Positions 43,086 through 49,679 of a stretch of 64,000 nt of DNA are shown in pieces. The stretch is from positions 62,001-126,000 of the IMG/VR virus record IMGVR_UViG_3300031251_000003. The stretch is one strand, 5' to 3'. Within the stretch, counting starts at the first letter, position 1. Each line of letters begins with the position of its first letter. Source of the stretch: a virus. The translations under genes and the position numbers were made by a program. The notes beneath the pieces were generated by a model, which saw nothing but the letters and a program-made list of their open reading frames with translations, made no database searches and was not told where the DNA came from.

Positions 43086-43113
43086 TTCATCTATTCAGAC
43101 GAAGTTTGCTCTC

Positions 43114-43395
43114 CTAAGTGTGTGCGACCTTGGAGTCGGGATCTTTCTTCTTCCCAATAGGAGATTGTGCAACAGTCTCCTTGATCTCACGACCCTCAGC
43201 CAAAAACTCAGCCCACTTACGAGACTCCTTGTAATCCTCGGTGATCAAGTTCGACTTGACCATCTTCTGTTCTACGTCATGCTTATGCTTCATGGTACAG
43301 TTATCTGCACAAGCGATCCAACCCTCATCGGGGTAGAAGATCTCATACTTACCGTCAAGTCTCTTGTGGAGAATGAGATAGTCGATCTTAGTCAT
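43114..43395 (-). CDS. Hypothetical protein, leaderless
   Basis: 93 aa. EIFYPDEGWIACADNCTMKH suggests a beta hairpin with possible Cys/His metal ligands. ATG is 6 bases after TGC-TAAACT; no good -35 is seen. Confidence 0.6.
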   Translation of the reverse strand: MTKIDYLILHKRLDGKYEIFYPDEGWIACADNCTMKHKHDVEQKMVKSNLITEDYKESRKWAEFLAEGREIKETVAQSPIGKKKDPDSKVAHT

Positions 43396-43631
43396 GGATA
43401 TAGTTTAGCATATCGGTCAAGTTTGTGCCGAAAGTCACCAGCCACTAAGTCCCTATCATCAACGTATTGTTAGAGGAAGGATTTAAAGGTAAGGACTTTC
43501 AACTACTAACCTATATAAGTAATACATATATAAGTACTATGGGTTGGCAAGTGCCGATTGGTACAAACATTCGGACAGTTATTTCTCACAATGTACGACA
43601 GTGAATAGATGAAGAAACTTTTAGGAGGAAT
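43396..43631. other. Divergent intergenic region
   Basis: 236 bases with AT-rich near-repeats (TATATAAGTAATACATATATAAGTAC) but no clear promoter to consensus and no open frame. It precedes the holin-like gene, whose site TTAGGAGG ends the region. Confidence 0.4.
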
Positions 43632-44072
43632 ATGCAACACTTACTATCAGAGGCCGGTCGTAGCTTTTTGAGAGCTTTCGGTGCCTCACTTATTGTTTTG
43701 ATCCCTGGTATTTTGGCCGCGCCGAATATGAGTACGACGCTAGCTTTGAGCGTTGCTGGTCTGGTCGCAGCTTTAGCAGCAGGACTAAAGGCTGTCCAGG
43801 TCTTTGTACCACAGATTTCGTTCAAGTCTATTATGAAGGGAAAGATTGCACCGTACTACACTTGGGCCGACTCGTTTGTTCGAGCAGCAGTATCAGCTTT
43901 CATCGTCGGTATCTTGGGTTGGTTGGCAATGCCGACTCTAGACTTTAGCAAGTCAGTAATCTTCGGTTTACTCGTTGGTGCATTTGCAGCAGGGTTCAGA
44001 GCGCTTCAGGGTACCGGTACTGTAGGAGATGTCCCTCAGCCGGAAAAGGGGTTAGTTACTAAAAGCGGCTAA
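43632..44072 (+). CDS. Holin-like membrane protein with internal duplication
   Basis: 146 aa. Two similar halves, RSFLRAFGASLIVLIPGIL ... AGLKAVQVF (residues 9-57) and DSFVRAAVSAFIVGILGW ... AGFRALQGT (80-129), each with two hydrophobic helices. Four transmembrane segments and a polar tail fit a holin or phage membrane channel. Strong AGGAGG. Confidence 0.65.
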   Translation: MQHLLSEAGRSFLRAFGASLIVLIPGILAAPNMSTTLALSVAGLVAALAAGLKAVQVFVPQISFKSIMKGKIAPYYTWADSFVRAAVSAFIVGILGWLAMPTLDFSKSVIFGLLVGAFAAGFRALQGTGTVGDVPQPEKGLVTKSG

Positions 44073-44118
44073 GTGTGCTACACTGCAAAGATCGGTTCAG
44101 GGAACCGGTATGTGTGGC

Positions 44119-44168
44119 TGGGAGTAGCAAGCTTTCCTCCTTTCCCTTGCTACTCCCAAATTTTTCTG
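44119..44168 (+). terminator. Strong intrinsic terminator
   Basis: Perfect 12-bp stem (44120-44131 with 44146-44157), 14-base loop, then AAATTTTTC. Separates the holin-like gene from the RNA island. Confidence 0.85.
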
Positions 44169-44175
44169 GTATAAT
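44147..44175 (+). promoter_or_regulatory. Promoter inside the terminator
   Basis: TTGCTA (44147-44152), 17 bp, TGG-TATAAT (44170-44175). The -35 box is the 3' arm of the terminator stem. Drives the tRNA array with the next promoter. Confidence 0.6.
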
Positions 44176-44231
44176 CCTTGTGTGGTTGACCCTTATTTTT
44201 GGTTCGTTTGAACAACTAACTTATAGAAGCC

Positions 44232-44260
44232 TTGACACAGGCGAAGAATTTTGGTATACT
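44232..44260 (+). promoter_or_regulatory. Main promoter of the tRNA array
   Basis: TTGACA (44232-44237), 17 bp, TGG-TATACT (44255-44260). Start expected about 8 bases before the first tRNA. Confidence 0.85.
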
Positions 44261-44275
44261 GTAGTAGATGAGTGA

Positions 44276-44347
44276 GTCCCTATAGCTGAGTGGATTTAGC
44301 GGCGGTCTTCTAAACCGCATACGAGGGTTCGAATCCTTCTAGGGATA
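44276..44347 (+). tRNA. tRNA-Arg(TCT)
   Basis: 72 nt, 7-bp acceptor GTCCCTA/TAGGGAT, loop CTTCTAA, normal T arm. First tRNA of the island. No encoded CCA. Confidence 0.85.
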
Positions 44348-44393
44348 TAGAATAAGGTGGTTCGACTCCATGAAAGTCCGGCGAAAATTCTTC

Positions 44394-44422
44394 TTGACAG
44401 CAAGATCGTCAAGTGGTATCAT
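44394..44422 (+). promoter_or_regulatory. Internal promoter in tRNA array
   Basis: TTGACA (44394-44399), 17 bp, TGG-TATCAT (44417-44422). Would drive the structured spacer 44430-44700. Confidence 0.6.
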
Positions 44423-44703
44423 GTAGTTAGCAAGAAAGGGTTCCTCCGGTCGAAAGACTATGAGCCTTGTAGGTGTCGGGTGACCAGCCTGCTTGGTGAT
44501 TGGATGCAAAACCGGGAAGTGTCGATCCAGACTCTAATATCCTCCGCGAGAGGGTGGCGAGGAAGGGGAGCTTCGTAGGGGAGTAGAGAGAATCCTTCCG
44601 TATTTTGGAGAATAGACTGTATTGACGTGGGCGCACGGAACGACGACCATTCGTGGTATGCTAACCCTAGCCCCGTCAATAGAGTCTAGGCTCTATTTTA
44701 TGC
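44423..44703 (+). ncRNA. Structured spacer RNA with terminator-like end
   Basis: 281 bases without a credible protein. TATTGACG (44619-44626) pairs with CGTCAATA (44673-44680); inside, ACCA-TTCG-TGGT is a UUCG tetraloop hairpin. ATAGAG/CTCTAT followed by TTTTATG near 44679-44702 looks like a terminator. May be a small RNA expressed from the promoter at 44394. Confidence 0.4.
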
Positions 44704-44771
44704 TGTCCATCGTCTAATAGGAAGGACTCCGGCCTCTGCCGGGAACGGGAGTTCGATTCTCTCTGGGCCTA
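44704..44771 (+). tRNA. Degenerate tRNA-Glu-like gene
   Basis: Normal T arm (GGGAG-TTCGATT-CTCTC) and D arm of tRNA-Glu type, but the anticodon arm closes as CCGGC-CTCT-GCCGG with only 4 loop bases. The acceptor pairs over 5 bp only. Probably not a standard tRNA. Confidence 0.45.
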
Positions 44772-44776
44772 AGCAG

Positions 44777-44863
44777 AACTAAGATTGAGGATCCCGGAAA
44801 CGTCTTTTAAAACTGCTCCATCGCTAACATCGTTGGGGTGAGCGAAAGCTGGGGGAGTCTTAG
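44777..44863 (+). ncRNA. Structured spacer element E1
   Basis: ACTAAGA/TCTTAGT closes a domain holding CCGGAAACGTCT (from 44794) and the GNRA hairpin AGCGAAAGCT (44841-44850). The same pair of motifs recurs at 45562-45609 and 50268-50338. Lies immediately upstream of tRNA-Ala. Function unknown. Confidence 0.45.
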
Positions 44864-44878
44864 TGATGAGCATAACTT

Positions 44879-44950
44879 GGGGGATCAGTGCTAATGGGGA
44901 AACGTTGCGCTTGCACCGCAAAGAAAAGAGTTCGACTCTCTTATCCTCCA
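44879..44950 (+). tRNA. tRNA-Ala(TGC), copy 1
   Basis: 72 nt, acceptor GGGGGAT/ATCCTCC, anticodon loop CTTGCAC, T stem AAGAG/CTCTT. D stem is weak. Confidence 0.8.
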
Positions 44951-45048
44951 CTGCAAGGAAGAAGAGTAGGTTGAGGGACGACGAATCCCAAAATTACCCG
45001 AATCGATGAATCCTTTGAGGGTGTACGGGTCGTGCCGTTACCCAATAC

Positions 45049-45120
45049 GGGCGGTTAGTGCTAGTGGGAACACGCCGGTTTTGCATACCGGAGTCAGGAG
45101 TTCGACTCTCCTACTGTCCA
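45049..45120 (+). tRNA. tRNA-Ala(TGC), copy 2
   Basis: 72 nt, acceptor GGGCGGT/ACTGTCC, loop TTTGCAT. Same anticodon as the preceding tRNA but a different body. Confidence 0.85.
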
Positions 45121-45286
45121 TATGAAAGCTGATGCGGGATATAAGATGGTGGTAAGAAGGGGTACCGCACCAAATGAGTAGCCACCTTAAGCTTTCAGAA
45201 TTGCCGATGCCATTAGATCAGGTGGCTTAAGCAACAGCGGAACCTGCTAAAGTGGTTCGCGGGCAACCGGCGACAGGTTGCAACAT

Positions 45287-45358
45287 GGGCGAGTAGTTCA
45301 GCGGGAGAATAGCTGCTTTACACGCAGAAGATCGTAGGTTCGATCCCTACCTTGCCCA
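45287..45358 (+). tRNA. tRNA-Val(TAC)
   Basis: 72 nt, acceptor GGGCGAG/CTTGCCC, loop TTTACAC, T arm GTAGG/CCTAC. Confidence 0.85.
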
Positions 45359-45375
45359 CTACATATTAGATTTGA

Positions 45376-45432
45376 ATTAGCTGGCGAACCCCTTGACCGG
45401 GGTTGTGATGGGTTCGATTCCCAGGTGAGCGT
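45376..45432 (+). pseudogene. 5'-truncated tRNA-like fragment
   Basis: Anticodon arm AACCC-CTTGACC-GGGTT (TGA) and T arm ATGGG-TTCGATT-CCCAG are intact, and a 3' strand GTGAGCG follows. No matching 5' acceptor strand is found on either side, and the D arm is shortened. Confidence 0.45.
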
Positions 45433-45469
45433 GGTTGCCATGCGAGAGCCGTCAGTGAAGTTGAGTCAT

Positions 45470-45546
45470 TCGGGATAGATCTCACGGTTACACTATTATT
45501 CTTAAATAATGGTAGTGTGTTGGTTCGAGTCCAACGGTCTAGCCCC
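45470..45546 (+). tRNA. tRNA-like structure lacking a D arm
   Basis: 5' GGGATAGATC pairs with 3' GGTCTAGCCC (9 of 10 bp), directly stacked on T arm GTTGG-TTCGAGT-CCAAC. The rest is one long hairpin ACACTA...TAGTGT with inner ATTAT-TCTTAA-ATAAT. No D stem and no 7-base anticodon loop. Confidence 0.45.
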
Positions 45547-45919
45547 TATGTACCGCTGGAAGCCGGAAACGTCTCCGATGATACTTTAATCTAGGATATA
45601 GCGAAAGCTGGCTGAGGTATTAGGGCGTCTTTGAATGACTTTATCTTAGACCGGAAGCGAATATGTACGGAGTCAAGCGTGACATATGGCTAACTCTAGT
45701 TGTCTCTAGAACTTGACAGAAGGAGACAACGTGGTCTTATACGGCGGTCGAGTCCCATTAAGTTGGGATTCCCGCCACCAATTTGAAACACCCGCTCCGG
45801 GGTAGGAGGCGTGAACTAGCGTAACTAGTTCGGAGGCTACTTGATCCTAATCGTAGCAGGGTTCGCCCTAAACAGCGTAATCAAGCGTGGTTAGCTCTAA
45901 CGGGTTAATCACGCTCCAT
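45547..45919 (+). ncRNA. Structured spacer region including element E2
   Basis: 373 bases without a gene. Holds CCGGAAACGTCT (45563-45574) and AGCGAAAGCT (45600-45609), hairpins ATATGT/ACATAT, GTTGTCTC/GAGACAAC and GGCGG...CCGCC, and a GCGTG/CACGC hairpin just before tRNA-Leu. No open frame worth calling. Confidence 0.45.
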
Positions 45920-46002
45920 ACCCCGCTGGTGAAATTAGGTAAACACGCAGGTCTTAGAAATCTGTGCCGCGAGGCTTACGAGTTCGATTCTCGTGTGGGG
46001 TA
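45920..46002 (+). tRNA. tRNA-Leu(TAG)
   Basis: 83 nt with a long variable arm, acceptor ACCCCGC/GTGGGGT, anticodon arm CAGGT-CTTAGAA-ATCTG. Confidence 0.85.
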
Positions 46003-46219
46003 CTTGGGGTGAGGTAGTCGTTGTCCGGGATAGCTTCCTAAGGAATAGGCTAGCGCTGGCTGATTTGCGTAAATCTGCACACCCTAAAACTTGAGTAAGG
46101 GCGAAGTCTGCTACATGCAGCAGATAGGTTAGCTTGTGCCGTGGTGTAAGGAGCCTGGGGTCATAGAATCCCGACAGACCCTCTGTATTTCTTCCATTAC
46201 CGTGATGGTAATGTGTAGG
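46003..46219 (+). other. Structured spacer
   Basis: 217 bases before the virion-type genes. Hairpin TCTGCT/AGCAGA and a possible decayed tRNA near 46137-46190. No intact tRNA or gene. Confidence 0.3.
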
Positions 46220-46456
46220 ATGTCTGGATACGAAAGAGAACAACAAAAAGAAACTCAGTACACCGATACGGCGGATTTCCCCCGTTACTCTGACTATGCT
46301 GGTTTTAGTTCTTATTCTTATCCTACCTATCCTGCTCAGAGTCGAACGTACGTCGTTCAAACTAGTAATTGGGATCAGACACAAGACTACACCGCTTCTG
46401 GTCTAGCTGCTACTCAAGCAACCTGGACAAGAACTGAACTGCATAACACTAATTAG
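46220..46456 (+). CDS. Tyr/Thr/Ser-rich small protein
   Basis: 78 aa (MSGYEREQQKETQYTDTADF...), rich in Tyr, Ser, Thr and Gln. In-frame ATGs 6 and 12 bases upstream are alternatives. Ends 8 bases before the next gene, so likely one transcript. Could be a short fibre or scaffold piece; not recognised. Confidence 0.55.
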   Translation: MSGYEREQQKETQYTDTADFPRYSDYAGFSSYSYPTYPAQSRTYVVQTSNWDQTQDYTASGLAATQATWTRTELHNTN

Positions 46457-46464
46457 AGGTTAAC

Positions 46465-47076
46465 ATGGCTAAGAGAAAGTTTGACGATAAGGCTACGTGG
46501 CGCACCGATACTTGGGGTATCGATATGACCCAGCCTGCTCGTGCCGAGCGCGTATTTGACCCTAACGATACCGTTACCGATGATCCCACTAAGGGTGGAA
46601 TCGCTGGTTCTGGTGATAATACCAAGGTCACTCATGCTGCTGGTGTTATGTACACAGGATTGAATGATAATCCGGCTGTCGCTGTAGCTCGTGCATACGA
46701 CGATTTCCAGAATCTTACTCCTGCTGTAACTGCGACTTTGACAACATCTTTAACGGGCGCGAACAATGACGTGACTTTCAGTGCTCTTCGTTCCGGTGCA
46801 TCAGGAAACGCAATATCTGTAACCTATGTCGATCCAGGTGGTGCTACTGCTACTCTTGGGGTAACAGTCTCCGGTACCGATATCACGGTCAACCTAGGTC
46901 GAGCAGCATCAGCTATTAACACCACAGGTACGTTGCTCATCGCAGCAGTACAGGCAGTTCCCGCAGCAGCGGCATTGGTCAATGTGGCCAACGCAGCAGG
47001 TAATGATGGAACTGGTCTAGTAACTGCTTTGACTAAGACGAACCTTGCTGGTGGTTTGGAAGCTTTCTACTCTTAA
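46465..47076 (+). CDS. Virion-type protein inside the tRNA array
   Basis: 203 aa. Residues about 85-200 (TFSALRSGASGNAISVTYVD; ITVNLGRAASAINTTGTLLI; GLVTALTKTNLAGG) are a domain common in phage capsid and tail proteins, related to that in 2031-2612. N-terminal 80 residues are polar. A structural gene isolated among tRNAs; perhaps a late decoration protein. Confidence 0.65.
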   Translation: MAKRKFDDKATWRTDTWGIDMTQPARAERVFDPNDTVTDDPTKGGIAGSGDNTKVTHAAGVMYTGLNDNPAVAVARAYDDFQNLTPAVTATLTTSLTGANNDVTFSALRSGASGNAISVTYVDPGGATATLGVTVSGTDITVNLGRAASAINTTGTLLIAAVQAVPAAAALVNVANAAGNDGTGLVTALTKTNLAGGLEAFYS

Positions 47077-47079
47077 CGC

Positions 47080-47108
47080 TTGACAGCCAGTACCCTGTGT
47101 GATATAAT
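47080..47108 (+). promoter_or_regulatory. Promoter with symmetric operator
   Basis: TTGACA (47080-47085), 17 bp, TGA-TATAAT (47103-47108). CCTGTGT and ACACAGG flank the -10 box as a perfect inverted repeat. Confidence 0.85.
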
Positions 47109-47142
47109 ACACAGGTAAGGGAAAACGACAGAAAGGATTCCC

Positions 47143-47499
47143 ATGGCACTTTCAGCAGCAGAGCGCGAGACAGTGATTGTCATCTCGGATGCAGACGACT
47201 TCTGGACTATCCATACTTGTCAGCGCCGGATGGTGACCCAGCTTCTCAAGAACCCGGTCGCCAAGATCCTTGAGAACACCCTCTTCGAGGGTACTCGGTT
47301 CCTCGTTGCTGAGGTTCCTGCGAATGGTATCACTGTTCGCAAGTCGAACGGTCGCAAGGCCAAGTCTTCGCAGCCGCGTAAGGCGACTCTCCGGACAATG
47401 CCGGGTGAGAAGTGCGGCGGCACCAAGTCTGATGGAAGTAAGTGCGGTGCAATCGCAGTGAGTGGTACGGGGTTCTGCCGCCATCATCAGAGCAAGTGA
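47143..47499 (+). CDS. Small DNA-binding-like protein with zinc finger
   Basis: 118 aa from ATG with GAAAGGA upstream. Helical N-terminal half (CQRRMVTQLLKNPVAKILEN), basic linker, then CGGTKSDGSKCGAIAVSGTG plus FCRHH, a CxnC...CxxHH zinc site. May regulate the local promoter, which carries an inverted repeat; inferred. Confidence 0.7.
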   Translation: MALSAAERETVIVISDADDFWTIHTCQRRMVTQLLKNPVAKILENTLFEGTRFLVAEVPANGITVRKSNGRKAKSSQPRKATLRTMPGEKCGGTKSDGSKCGAIAVSGTGFCRHHQSK

Positions 47500-47548
47500 A
47501 GTGCAGTTGAAGTGAAGTAGTAGTTGAAATTGTAGTTAGTCTTCTTGG

Positions 47549-47631
47549 GAGGGTCAGGAGTCGGTTGTGTCCTTCGATCTAAGGAGGTATACAAATTACG
47601 ACTAAGGTAGTAAGAGGGACTCCTGACCCTC
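47549..47631 (+). repeat. 14-bp perfect inverted repeat
   Basis: GAGGGTCAGGAGTC (47549-47562) and its complement at 47618-47631 enclose 55 bases that include CCTT/AAGG and an AAGGAGG sequence with no good start codon behind it. Lies just upstream of tRNA-Lys. Likely a long RNA hairpin for processing. Confidence 0.6.
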
Positions 47632-47645
47632 ACAGGGGACTTTAC

Positions 47646-47719
47646 GGGTGTGTAGCTAAGCGGTTCAAGGCAGGGGACTCTTAATCCCAAGATCACAGGT
47701 TCGAATCCTGTCACACTCA
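47646..47719 (+). tRNA. tRNA-Lys(CTT)
   Basis: 74 nt, acceptor GGGTGTG/CACACTC, loop CTCTTAA. Confidence 0.85.
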
Positions 47720-47729
47720 TCTAAGCACG

Positions 47730-48011
47730 GTGGATAGGAACTATCCGCAGGAGCGATACGAGGATACAAGACCGATCAGGGGCCACTGTGAGGTCTTCTC
47801 TACCTCTGGCAGGGTCGCGGTGGGTACTAACTCATCTAGTGTATATGCCGGTCTTAGCCCGAATGCAGATGTTTCAGCGTATACATCTAGTAGGGCTTTA
47901 CTTTGTAACACCCCTCTCAAGTACACGGAGGAAGGATACGAACGGTACGCAGCCAAAAGGGTCTGCCATATTGAGAACCGAGTAACAATGCTCAATACTT
48001 ACCTGATTTAA
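47730..48011 (+). CDS. Hypothetical protein, GTG start
   Basis: 93 aa (MDRNYPQERYEDTRPIRGHC...). GTG start without a good ribosome site, so the start is uncertain. The frame ends inside an intrinsic terminator, which supports a real gene. No family recognised. Confidence 0.45.
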   Translation: MDRNYPQERYEDTRPIRGHCEVFSTSGRVAVGTNSSSVYAGLSPNADVSAYTSSRALLCNTPLKYTEEGYERYAAKRVCHIENRVTMLNTYLI

Positions 48012-48022
48012 TCAGGTATTTT
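48001..48022 (+). terminator. Intrinsic terminator
   Basis: ACCTGAT-TTA-ATCAGGT stem (48001-48017) followed by ATTTTA. Ends the gene at 47730-48011. Confidence 0.7.
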
Positions 48023-48061
48023 ACCGTCATCCGTCTGGTCGTACCGGGATGACGTTAGAAA

Positions 48062-48147
48062 CTCCAAGTGGTGGAATTAGGTATACACGTCAGGTTGAGA
48101 GCCTGATGGCCATCGCGGTCTTGCAGGTTCAAATCCTGTCTTGGAGA
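48062..48147 (+). tRNA. tRNA-Leu(GAG)
   Basis: 86 nt, acceptor CTCCAAG/CTTGGAG, anticodon arm TCAGG-TTGAGAG-CCTGA, long variable arm. Preceded by a CGTCATCC/GGATGACG hairpin. Confidence 0.85.
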
Positions 48148-48169
48148 TCTCTTACAGGAGGTAAGAAAT

Positions 48170-48298
48170 ATGAATCCAATCTTTTGGCTTCTCTTGATTC
48201 TCTTGATTGTCATCCTTTTGGGTGGAGCAGTATTCAGCCATCTAATCTGGGTATTGATCATTGTAGTTGTCATCCTTTTCTTCCTCTTCGGAAGGTAA
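48170..48298 (+). CDS. 42-aa two-helix membrane protein (DUF3309-like)
   Basis: MNPIFWLLLILLIVILLGGA...FLFGR behind AGGAGG. Two hydrophobic helices split by a short turn; similar in size and pattern to DUF3309 membrane peptides. Function unknown. Confidence 0.7.
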   Translation: MNPIFWLLLILLIVILLGGAVFSHLIWVLIIVVVILFFLFGR

Positions 48299-48346
48299 GT
48301 CATGGCCGTTCCCTATTCTTATGCGGTCTGGGGTAACGGCCACCAT

Positions 48347-48419
48347 GGTTCTCTAGCTCCAACGGTAGAGCGGCTGTTTGAAGCACAGCGCGTTGGCGGT
48401 TCGAATCCGTCGGGAACCA
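48347..48419 (+). tRNA. tRNA-Phe(GAA)
   Basis: 73 nt, acceptor GGTTCTC/GGGAACC, anticodon arm GCTGT-TTGAAGC-ACAGC. A GGCCGTT/AACGGCC hairpin lies directly upstream. Confidence 0.85.
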
Positions 48420-48591
48420 CTGTAGTCGAAGATCCAAGAGCCTCGCTCCACTAAAGTTGGCTGTCTTATAATACAGCACCGGAAGAGAAACTCAAGGGGA
48501 GACGAAATTACGGAGACAAATAGATTAAGCTCCGTAAGATTTATGTTCTATCCTGATGCGTGAATGTTGATCACTAACAAAAGGAGAGAAC

Positions 48592-48792
48592 ATGAAGACA
48601 GCAGTAGGTACTGAAGATCTAACAGGCGCAGTAGTGGTTGATGTTGGCTACAATGATGTGACTCTTGAGAAGGATGGAGTCAGGTTTACTCTTGAACTTG
48701 AGTATGAAGCCGACTACAACAGTTTCTGCGAAGGTAGTTGCTCTTGTTGTGGTAGTTCTGGCTCATCGTACTTCCGGGCCTATAAGGAATAA
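48592..48792 (+). CDS. Small Cys-rich hypothetical protein
   Basis: 66 aa behind AAAGGAGAG. Beta-rich N-terminus and CEGSCSCCGSSGSSYF at the C-terminus, a possible metal site. Followed by a GCCGGA/TCCGGC hairpin before tRNA-Glu. Confidence 0.65.
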   Translation: MKTAVGTEDLTGAVVVDVGYNDVTLEKDGVRFTLELEYEADYNSFCEGSCSCCGSSGSSYFRAYKE

Positions 48793-48842
48793 AGAATCGT
48801 CTGTCACGCCGGATCCTGACGTAAAACTTAGTCCGGCCACAT

Positions 48843-48915
48843 GGCTCTATAGACTAGTTGGTTAGGTCGCTACCCTCTCAAGGTAGAAGTCGGAGTTCGA
48901 GTCTCCGTAGAGCTA
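48843..48915 (+). tRNA. tRNA-Glu(CTC)
   Basis: 73 nt, acceptor GGCTCTA/TAGAGCT, anticodon arm CTACC-CTCTCAA-GGTAG. Confidence 0.85.
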
Positions 48916-48918
48916 CTA

Positions 48919-48998
48919 TGATCACGCAGCCACAGGGCAGGGCGCGGCGACCCGACACTTTCTCGGGGAACATGGAGGTTCGAATCCTCTCGGGATCA
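48919..48998 (+). tRNA. tRNA-like gene with non-U33 anticodon loop
   Basis: Acceptor GATCACG/CGGGATC (6 of 7 pairs), T arm GGAGG-TTCGAAT-CCTCT, D stem GCC/GGC. Anticodon arm CCCGA-CACTTTC-TCGGG has A at position 33, and extra bases separate it from the D stem. Probably decayed or specialised. Confidence 0.45.
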
Positions 48999-48999
48999 C

Positions 49000-49230
49000 T
49001 GTGGGATAGAAAGGGCAACAAAGCGATATAACTTGACGCATCAGGGAGAGTTAGTCCCCTACTATCCCCCTATACTTTAAGAACGTGTGTGTGACGCTGT
49101 GACGCAGCAGAGGCACACTTTCGGGCGGGGGCGTCACCCCACGGTACCGGCGCGGTTTGGGACAACCGTTGTAAGACGACCGGAGGCGGCTTAGCGGCTG
49201 CTGAGAGGGTTCTCAAATGTTCTTATACTA
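49000..49230 (+). other. GC-rich structured spacer
   Basis: 231 bases, GGGATAG/CTATCCC and GTGACGC/GCGTCAC hairpins. No gene or canonical tRNA. Confidence 0.35.
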
Positions 49231-49301
49231 TGGCGTATCGTTCAACGGCAGGACGGGTGGCTGTTAACCATCTAATTCAGGTTCGAATCCTGGTATGCCA
49301 G
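49231..49301 (+). tRNA. tRNA-Asn(GTT), copy 1
   Basis: 71 nt, acceptor TGGCGTA/TATGCCA, anticodon arm GGTGG-CTGTTAA-CCATC. Confidence 0.85.
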
Positions 49302-49372
49302 CTTTAAATTCGTAGGGCACTACTCGCTGGTCGGACTAGTTTGCTGGCGAGCAACCCTACGGCGCGTTTCAT

Positions 49373-49443
49373 TCCCCGGTCGTCTAACGGTAGGGCAGAT
49401 GGCTGTTAACCATCGTATGAGGGTTCGATTCCTTCCTGGGGAG
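49373..49443 (+). tRNA. tRNA-Asn(GTT), copy 2
   Basis: 71 nt, acceptor TCCCCGG/CTGGGGA, anticodon arm GATGG-CTGTTAA-CCATC. Confidence 0.85.
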
Positions 49444-49607
49444 CTTCGCAGTACATTGTTCGTCGTCCGGGAGCATCGCGAGGCATAACGGGTAGCTCAG
49501 GGTTAAATTCCCTGATAGGGCGGCTAGCCCTAGACTGAACGTATTGATCCTTACTTGTTAAAGCGGGTTTGGGGAATGTGGCAATGTATTGCGCCGGTTT
49601 TAATCGT

Positions 49608-49662
49608 CGCGGATTAGAGAAAAGGTCATCTCGTGAGTCTCATAAACTTTTCATGAGTTTAC
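49608..49662 (+). pseudogene. 5' two-thirds of a tRNA-Met-like gene
   Basis: CGCGGAT acceptor strand, GAG/CTC D arm and anticodon region GAGTCTCATAAACT match the intact tRNA-Met at 50023, but no T arm follows. The sequence breaks off where the HNH gene begins. Confidence 0.5.
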
Positions 49663-49679
49663 GAACACTAATAGTAGAG

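Noticed and set aside
43480-43560. AT-rich repeats as a replication origin
   Set aside because: TATATAAGTA repeats are few and imperfect; no iteron series or initiator gene nearby.
45640-45665. Possible SRP (4.5S) RNA motif ACCGGAAGCGAA
   Set aside because: Only the short loop resembles SRP RNA; the asymmetric helix 8 pairing and GGAAGCAGC are absent.
49484-49520. T-arm-like CAGGG-TTAAATT-CCCTG
   Set aside because: Loop lacks the C56-G57 pattern and no other tRNA arms fit around it.
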